A stretch of 64,000 nucleotides of DNA from Pantoea sp. Cy-639 (GTDB taxonomy: Bacteria > Pseudomonadota > Gammaproteobacteria > Pseudomonadales > Pseudomonadaceae): assembly GCF_011752525.1 (NCBI RefSeq), contig NZ_VWXI01000014.1, forward strand, positions 105,454 to 169,453. The letters are read 5' to 3'. Below the pieces are notes generated by a model. That model saw nothing but the letters and a program-made list of their open reading frames with translations. It was not told the DNA's origin and ran no database searches. Of this stretch, positions 53,851-61,300 are shown piece after piece. Position 1 is the stretch's first letter, and each line of letters begins with the position of its first letter. The translations under genes were made by a program, and so were the position numbers.

Positions 53851-54393
53851 ATGTCTATCCGACTGAAACTGCTGAGAAAGAAACTGGGCATCACCCTGGA
53901 GCTGCTGGCCGACAAGTCCGGCCTGACCAAGAGCTACCTGTCCAAGGTCGAGCGCGGCCTCAACACGCCGTCGATCGCCGCCGCGCTGAAGCTGGCGCGA
54001 GCGTTGAACGTCAATGTCGAGGAGCTGTTCGACGGCGAGCACGACGGCCAGGCCCGCTACAGCCTGGTGCGCCGGGGCGAGCGCCAGGCGCTGGTGGGCG
54101 GCGGCGAGGGGCCGGGGTATGCGGTGCTCACCTCGCAGGTCGGCCAGCGCAGCCTGCTGCCGTTCCTGATCCAGCCACCGACCACGTTCAGCGACCCGAC
54201 CTTCAAGGAACACGAGGGCGAGGAGTTCCTGTTCGTCCACGAGGGGCAGGTGGAGGTGGACTTCATGAGCGAGCGCGTCTTGCTGGAGGCCGGCGACGCC
54301 CTGCATTTCAATGCCCAGACCCCGCACCGCCTGCGTTCGGTCGGCGAACGCCAGGCGCAGTTGCTGGTGGTGGTGCAGGGCGGCGAAGGTTGA
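53851..54393 (+). CDS. XRE family regulator with C-terminal cupin
   Basis: This 180-aa protein has an HTH_3 domain (KLLRKKLGITLELLADKSGLTKSYLSKVERGLNTPSIAAALKLARALNV) at 4-55. A cupin domain follows from about 100 with EHEGEEFLFVHEGQVEVDF and LEAGDALHFNAQTPHRLRS. Such proteins repress or activate small-molecule catabolic genes. The perfect palindrome just upstream and the divergent aldolase-lyase operon make those genes the likely targets. An AraC gene follows 10 bases on. Confidence 0.93.
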   Translation: MSIRLKLLRKKLGITLELLADKSGLTKSYLSKVERGLNTPSIAAALKLARALNVNVEELFDGEHDGQARYSLVRRGERQALVGGGEGPGYAVLTSQVGQRSLLPFLIQPPTTFSDPTFKEHEGEEFLFVHEGQVEVDFMSERVLLEAGDALHFNAQTPHRLRSVGERQAQLLVVVQGGEG

Positions 54394-54403
54394 GGGCAGG
54401 GCG

Positions 54404-55180
54404 ATGATCGAGGCTTCGCGGTTCTGGCGCGACCCGGCATTGCCCTTCGTCGAGGCCCGGCGCGTCGGAGATGGGCGCCAGGTGTGCTACGCCGCGCACT
54501 CCCATGAGAGTTTCTCCATCGGGGTCATCACCGGCGGGCGCAGCAGCTACCTGAGTGGCGGCCAGGTGCACCAGGTGGCGGCGGGCAGCACGGTGCTGAT
54601 GAACCCTGGCGTGGTGCACACCTGCAACCCGCTCGAAGGCCAGCCCTGGTCCTACCTGATGCTGTTCGTCGACATGCCCTGGCTGCAGGCGCAGGGATTC
54701 GTCTTGCCCGAGGCGATCCTGAGCACCTCGGGCACCTTGTATGGACGGCTGCTCGAGCTGTTCGCCGTCTTGTTCGACCCCGAGGCCATGGACAAGCAAG
54801 CCCGGCTGGCGGCGTTCTTCGCCGCGCTGCCGGGCTTTCTCGAGGGCGGCGTGGCGGTGCGCGCTGCGCGCCATCCGCGGCTGGAGATGGCCGCCGCGTT
54901 TATCCGCGCCCACCGTCTCGACCCACTGACCGTGGAGGACATCTGTGCCGCGGCGGGGTTGTCGCGGGCCTACCTGATCCGCGCGTTCGGCAAGCGTTTC
55001 GGCTTGTCGCCCCATGCCTACCTGCTCGACCAGCGGGTGCAGCACGCGCGGGCGCGGTTGCGGGCCGGCTGCCCGATCGCCGAGGTGGCGCTGGAGGCCG
55101 GGTTCGCCGACCAGGCCCACTTGCAACGGGCGTTCAAGCGGCATCTGGCGACGACGCCGGGGCATTACCGGCAAGCCTGA
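54404..55180 (+). CDS. AraC family regulator with cupin sensor
   Basis: This 258-aa protein has an N-terminal cupin (HSHESFSIGVITGGRSSYLSGGQVHQVAAGSTVLMNPGVVHTCNP). The DNA-binding end reads LTVEDICAAAGLSRAYLIRAFGKRFGLSPHAYLLDQRVQHARARLRAG, then IAEVALEAGFADQAHLQRAFKRHLATTPGHYR. It is 10 bases after the XRE-cupin gene and 165 bases before the NRPS. It could act on either neighbour; lipopeptide NRPS genes in this group usually use LuxR-type regulators instead. Confidence 0.92.
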   Translation: MIEASRFWRDPALPFVEARRVGDGRQVCYAAHSHESFSIGVITGGRSSYLSGGQVHQVAAGSTVLMNPGVVHTCNPLEGQPWSYLMLFVDMPWLQAQGFVLPEAILSTSGTLYGRLLELFAVLFDPEAMDKQARLAAFFAALPGFLEGGVAVRAARHPRLEMAAAFIRAHRLDPLTVEDICAAAGLSRAYLIRAFGKRFGLSPHAYLLDQRVQHARARLRAGCPIAEVALEAGFADQAHLQRAFKRHLATTPGHYRQA

Positions 55181-55345
55181 GCGGTTTGCCTGCCCCTGGA
55201 GGCCGCTCGCGATAACTGTGCAGACACCGGCCAGGCGCCGCGCGCCGCGGTCTTGGCCCTTGTCCCCCCTTCCCCTGTCATGTCCGTCCCCCCCGATCCA
55301 TTAGCGTTCCGAGCATTTCCGACTGGCAAAGCAGGATGCTTACCG

Positions 55346-58300
55346 ATGCTCTTCAGCGAACTCATGGCAGCGCTCTCCACCCGTGCGATCCGACTCCAGC
55401 GCGAGGCGGCCGACCTGATCGTCGATGGCGCCGACGATGCGCTCGACGACGCCCTGTGGGACGCCCTGGCCGCGCACAAGCCGGCCTTGCTGGAGATGCT
55501 CGCGGAGCAGGGCGGCGAGTGGCTGAGCCCGGCGCTGCGCATCACCCCGGACATGCTGCCGCTGGTCAGCCTCGACCAGGCCGCCATCGACCGCATTGTC
55601 GCCAGCGTCCCTGGCGGCGTGGCCAACGTGCAGGACATCTACCCCCTGGCACCGATGCAGGAGGGCATGCTCTACCACCACCTCAGCGCCGCTACTGGCG
55701 ATCCCTACGTGCTGCAGGCGCAGCTGCGCTTTGCCGACCCGGCGCGCCTCGAAGCCTTCGCCGAGGCCCTGGACTGGGTCATCCAGCGCCATGACATCCT
55801 GCGCACGGCGATGCGCTGGGAGCGCCTGGATGCCCCCGTGCAGGTGGTCTGGCGCCACGCCCCGCTGGCCCGCGAATGCCTGCAGCCGGCACCGGGCGAG
55901 GACGCCCTGGCCTGCCTGCGCGCCCGTTTCGACAGCCGTCACTACCGTATGGACCTGGGCCAGGCCCCGCTGCTGCGACTGGTCCATGCCCGTGGCGAAG
56001 GCGAGCAGGTGGTGGCCTTGCTGCTGTTCCACCACACGGTGATGGACCACACCGGCCTGGACATCGTGCGCCGCGAGATCCAGGCGCACCTGACCGGCGA
56101 GGGCGAGTGGCTGCCGGCTCCGGTACCGTTCCGCGACCTGCTGGCCGAATCGCGCATGGCCCTGGACGAACAGGCCCACGAGGCGTTCTTCGCCGACATG
56201 CTGGCGGATATCGACGAGCCGACCCTGGCCTTCGGTGTGCAGGAGGTGGCCGACGCACCCGTCGAAGAAGCCCGGCTGACCCTCGACCCGGCCCTGAGCC
56301 GGCGCCTGCGCGCCCAGGCGCGGACCCTCGGGGTCAGCCCGGCGAGCATCATGCACCTGGGCCTGGCGCGCCTGCTCGGCGCCTTGTCCGGGCGCGACGC
56401 GGTGGTGTTCGGCAGCGTGCTGCTCGGGCGCATGGCCGCGGGCGAGGGCGGCGAGCAGGCGCTGGGCATGTTCATCAACACCCTGCCGCTGCGAGTCGAC
56501 CTGGCCGGGCAGGGCGTGCGCGACGGCCTGCTGGCCACCCACCGCCAGCTCACCGCGCTGCTCGGCCACGAGCAGGCGCCACTGGCCCTGGCCCAGCGCT
56601 GCAGCGGCGTGACCGCGCCGACGCCGCTGTTCAACAGCATGCTCAACTACCGCCACAGCGCCGCCGGCGATGCCGCCGAGGTGATCCCGGTGGCGCCGGG
56701 CATCGACGTGATCGGTGCCGAGGAACGTACCAACTACCCGCTGAGCCTGGCGGTGGACGACCTGGGCGAGGACCTGCGCCTGACGGTCCAGGCCCTGGCC
56801 AGCTGGGGCGCCGAGCGCCTGTGCGCGCAGTTGGGCCAGGTGTTCGGCGAGTTGGTCGAGGCCCTCGAGCAGCAGCCGGAGCGGCCATTGCTGCAACTGG
56901 CGGTACTGACCGGCGAAGAGCGCCAGCATCTGCTCGAGGCGTGCAATGCCAGTGCCGTGGCCCACGACCTGGACACGCCGCTGCATGCGCTGTTCGAGCA
57001 GCAGGTGCGCGAGCAGGGCGACGCGATCGCGTTGAGCTTCGACGGCGGCGAGCTGAGCTACCGCCAGCTCGACCAGCAAGCCAACCGCCTGGCGCACCAC
57101 CTGGTGGGCCTGGGCGTCGGTCCGGACCTGCGAGTGGCCGTCTGCGTCGAACGCGGCCCGGCGATGCTGGTCGGCCTGCTGGCCATCCTCAAGGCCGGTG
57201 GCGCCTACGTCCCGGTCGACCCGAGCTACCCGGTCGAGCGGATCCGCCACATGCTTGCCGACAGCGCGCCACTGGCGGTGCTGGTACACGCTGCGACCCG
57301 GCACGTGGTGCAAGATGGCGCGGCGCCGCTGATCGACCTTGACCAGCCGAGCTGGACGACGCAGCCGGCCGACGCGCCGCCAGTCGCCGGGCTGACCCCG
57401 CGTCACCTGGCCTATGTGATCTACACCTCTGGTTCCACCGGCCTGCCCAAGGGGGTGATGGTCGAGCACCGCAACGTGGTCAACCTGGTGCGCTGGAGTG
57501 CCCGCCTGTGGCCGGCCAGCGCCGAGGGTGCGCTGCTGCACAAGACCCCGATCAGCTTCGATGCCTCGGTATGGGAGTTGTTCTGGCCGCTGTGCAGCGG
57601 CCTGCGCCTGGTCCTGGCGCGCCCTGACGGGCAGCGCGATCCGCAGTACCTGGCCGAGCTCATCCAGCACGAGCGCGTCAGCGTGGTGCAATTCGTCCCG
57701 GCCCTGCTGCAGCAGTTCCTGGAGCAACCCGACAGCGCCCGCTGCAGCAGCCTGACCGACATCGTCTGCGGTGGCGGCGAACTGACCGAAGCCTTGGCCC
57801 GGCAGGTGCGCGAGCGCCTGCCGCAGGCGCGCCTGCACAACGTCTACGGCCCTACCGAAACCACGGTGGATTGCAGCGTGTTCACCCTGGACCCGCAGGA
57901 TCCGCTGCCCCAGGGCGCGCTGCCGATCGGCCGGCCGATCGACAACACCCGCCTGTACGTGCTCGACAGCGCCGACCAGCCACTGCCCTGGGGCGTGGCC
58001 GGGCACCTGCATATCGGTGGCGCCGGCGTTGCCCGCGGCTACCTCGGTTTGGCGCAGCAGCAGGCCGAGCGCTTCATCGACAGCCCGTTCGTCAAGGGCG
58101 AGCGCTTGTATCGCAGTGGCGACCTGGTGCGCCAGCGCGCCGACGGCAGCCTCGAGTTCCTTGGTCGCAACGACCACCAGATCAAGCTGCGTGGCCTGCG
58201 CATCGAACCGGGCGAGATCGAGGCGGCCCTCGATCGGGTGCCGGGGGTACGTGAAACCGTGGTGCTGGTGCATGAGCATGCCCAGAGCGGGCCACGCCTG

Positions 58301-61300
58301 GTGGCTTGGTACAGCGGCGTCGCGCAGGCGCCGGAACAGCTGCGTGAAAGGCTGCTGGCGCAGTTGCCGGAGTACATGGTGCCGGCCTTGTTCGTGCACC
58401 TCGAGGTGATGCCGCTGACGCCGAACGGCAAGCTCGACCGCAAGGCGCTGCCATCCCCTGAATTGCCCCAGCGTCGCCACGAGGCGCCACAGGGCGCGAC
58501 CGAGCAGGCGCTGGCGACGATCTGGTCCGACCTGCTGGGCGTGGCCCAGGTTGGCCGGCATGACAACTTCTTCGAACTCGGCGGCCATTCGCTGCTGGCG
58601 GTGCGCTTGGTGGAGCGCATGCGCCAGCAGGGCCTGGCGGCCGACGTGCGGGTGCTGTTCGGCCAGCCGACCCTGGCCGCGCTGGCGGCCACGGTCGGCG
58701 GAGCAGGTGGCGTGAGCGTGCCGGCCAACCGGATCACGGCCGGTTGCACGCACATCACCCCGGACTTGCTGCCGCTGGCCAGCCTCGACCAGGCCGCGCT
58801 CGATAGCGTGCTGGCGCAGATCCCCGGCGGCGCGGCCAACGTCCAGGACCTGTATGCACTGGCACCGTTGCAGCAGGGCATTCTCTACCATCACCTGGCC
58901 AGCGAGGGGGCCGACCCCTATGTGGTGCAGGCACGTTTCGCCTTCGCCGGGGACGCCGAGCTCGAGGCCTTTGTCGCGGCGCTGAACCAGGTGATCGCAC
59001 GCCACGACATTCTGCGCACCAGCCTGCACTGGCAGGGCCTCGAGGAGGCGGTACAGGTGGTCTGGCGCGAGGCGCCGCTGCAACTGAGCCCGGCGCTGGA
59101 AGTCGCCCGGCTGGACTTGGGCCAGGCTCCGCTGATGCGCCTGAGCAGTCATCGCGAAGACGGCCGTTTGCAGGCCACCCTGCTGCTGCACCACATCCTG
59201 CTCGACCACACGGCGGTCGAGCAACTGGTGGCCGAGGTCGGCGCGTTGCTACGTGGCGAACGCGAGCTGCCGCCGAGCGTGCCGTACCGCAACTATGTGG
59301 CCCAGGCCCGCCTGGGCGCTGATGTCGAGGCTGACGAGGCGCTGTTCCGAGAGCTGCTGGGCGATATCGACGAACCGACCGAAGTGTTCGGCCTGCGCGA
59401 GGCGAAGGTCGAGGCCGCTGCGGTGCGCGACAGCCGTCTGCCGCTGGACTCGGCCCTGGCCGCGCGCCTGCGCGAGCAGGCGCGGGTGCTGGGGATCAGC
59501 GTCGCCAGCCTGGTGCACCAGGCCTGGGGGCAGGTGCTGGCGCAACTCTCCGGGCGCGAAGAGGTGGTGTTCGGCACCGTATTGCTGGGCCGCCTGCAGG
59601 GTGGCGAAGGCGCCGACCGGGCACTGGGCATGTTCATCAATACCTTGCCGCTGCGGGTCAGCGTCGGCGCTGCCGGCGTTGCCGACGGCGTGCGCCTGAC
59701 CCATCAGCGCCTGGCGCGGCTGCTGGCCCATGAGCAGGCATCCCTGGCCCTGGCCCAGCGATGCAGCGGCGTGCCGGCGTCCCAGGCCCTGTTCACCAGC
59801 CTGCTCAACTACCGTCACAGCACATCAAGCGATGCCCACGGCCCAGCCTGGAACGGCATCGAGCTGCTCGCCGCCGAGGAGCGCAGCAACTACCCGTTGG
59901 TGGTCAGCGTCGACGACTATGGCAGCGACTTCAGGCTGACCGTGCAGGCGACCGTGGCGGTGGAAGGCGGGCAGGTCTGCCAGTTGCTGGCGACGGCCCT
60001 GGAACACCTGGTCGCTGCGCTGGAACAGGCGCCGGCCAAGGCCTTGCACAGCCTGTCGGGCTTGCCTGCCGCCGAGCGCGAGCGGGTGCTGCAGCAGTTC
60101 AATGCCACGGCCCGCGACTATCCGCGCGAACTGCCGCTGCATGCGCTGTTCGAAGCCCATGCCCAGCGGGCCCCCGAGGCCCTGGCCGTGGTACATGGCC
60201 AACGGCGCTGGAGCTATGCCGAGCTTGAAGCCCAGGCCAATCGCCTGGCCCACCACCTCATCGGCCTCGGTGTGCAACCGGCTGACCGGGTGGCGTTGCT
60301 GCTGCCGCGCTCGTTCGACCTGCTGAGTGCGCAACTGGCGGTGAGCAAGTGCGCGGCGGTGTTCGTGCCGCTGGACGCCAATGCCCCGGCCGAGCGCCAG
60401 GCGTTCATGGTCGGGGACAGCCAGGCCAAGGTACTGCTGACCCATAGCGACCAGCCGCATCTGGACGGTGCCCGGCGTGTCGAGCTCGACCTGCTGGACC
60501 TCGGCGGCCATGCGGCCGAGGACCTGGGCCTGGCGGTGGACGCGGGCTGTGCGGCCTACATCATGTACACCTCCGGCTCCACCGGCACGCCGAAGGGCGT
60601 GCAGGTGCCACACCGGGCCATCGTGCGCCTGGCGATCAACAACGGTTTCGCCGATTTCAACAGCCAGGACCGGGTGGCCTTCGCCTCCAACCCGGCGTTC
60701 GACGCCAGCACCCTGGAAGTCTGGGCGCCGCTGCTCAACGGCGGCGCGGTGGTGGTGATCGACCAGGACCAGGTGCTGTCGCGCCAGGCCCTGCGCGAGG
60801 TGCTGCTGGCGCAGGGCGTGACGGTGCTGTGGCTGACGGCGGGGCTGTTCCATCAGTTCGCCGACGACCTGTTGCCGGCGTTCCGCAGGCTGCGCTACCT
60901 GATGGTGGGCGGCGATGTGCTGGACCCGGCGGTGATCGCCCGGGTACTGCGCAACGGTGCGCCGCAGCATCTGCTCAACGGTTACGGGCCGACCGAGGCC
61001 ACCACCTTCAGCACCACCCATGAAATCACCCAGGTGGGCGAGGGCAGCATTCCGATCGGTAGACCGATCGGCAATGGCCGCTGCTACGTGCTCGACGCCC
61101 GTCAGCAGTTGCTGCCGGTGGGGGCCGTGGGCGAGCTGTATATCGCCGGTGACGGTGTGGCCCTGGGCTACCTGGGCCAGCCGGAGCTGACCGCCGAGCG
61201 CTTCCTGGCCGATCCGTTCAATGGCGGCACCATGTACCGCAGTGGCGACCTGGTCTGCTGGCAGGCCGACGGCACCTTGCGCTACCTGGGCCGTGCCGAC

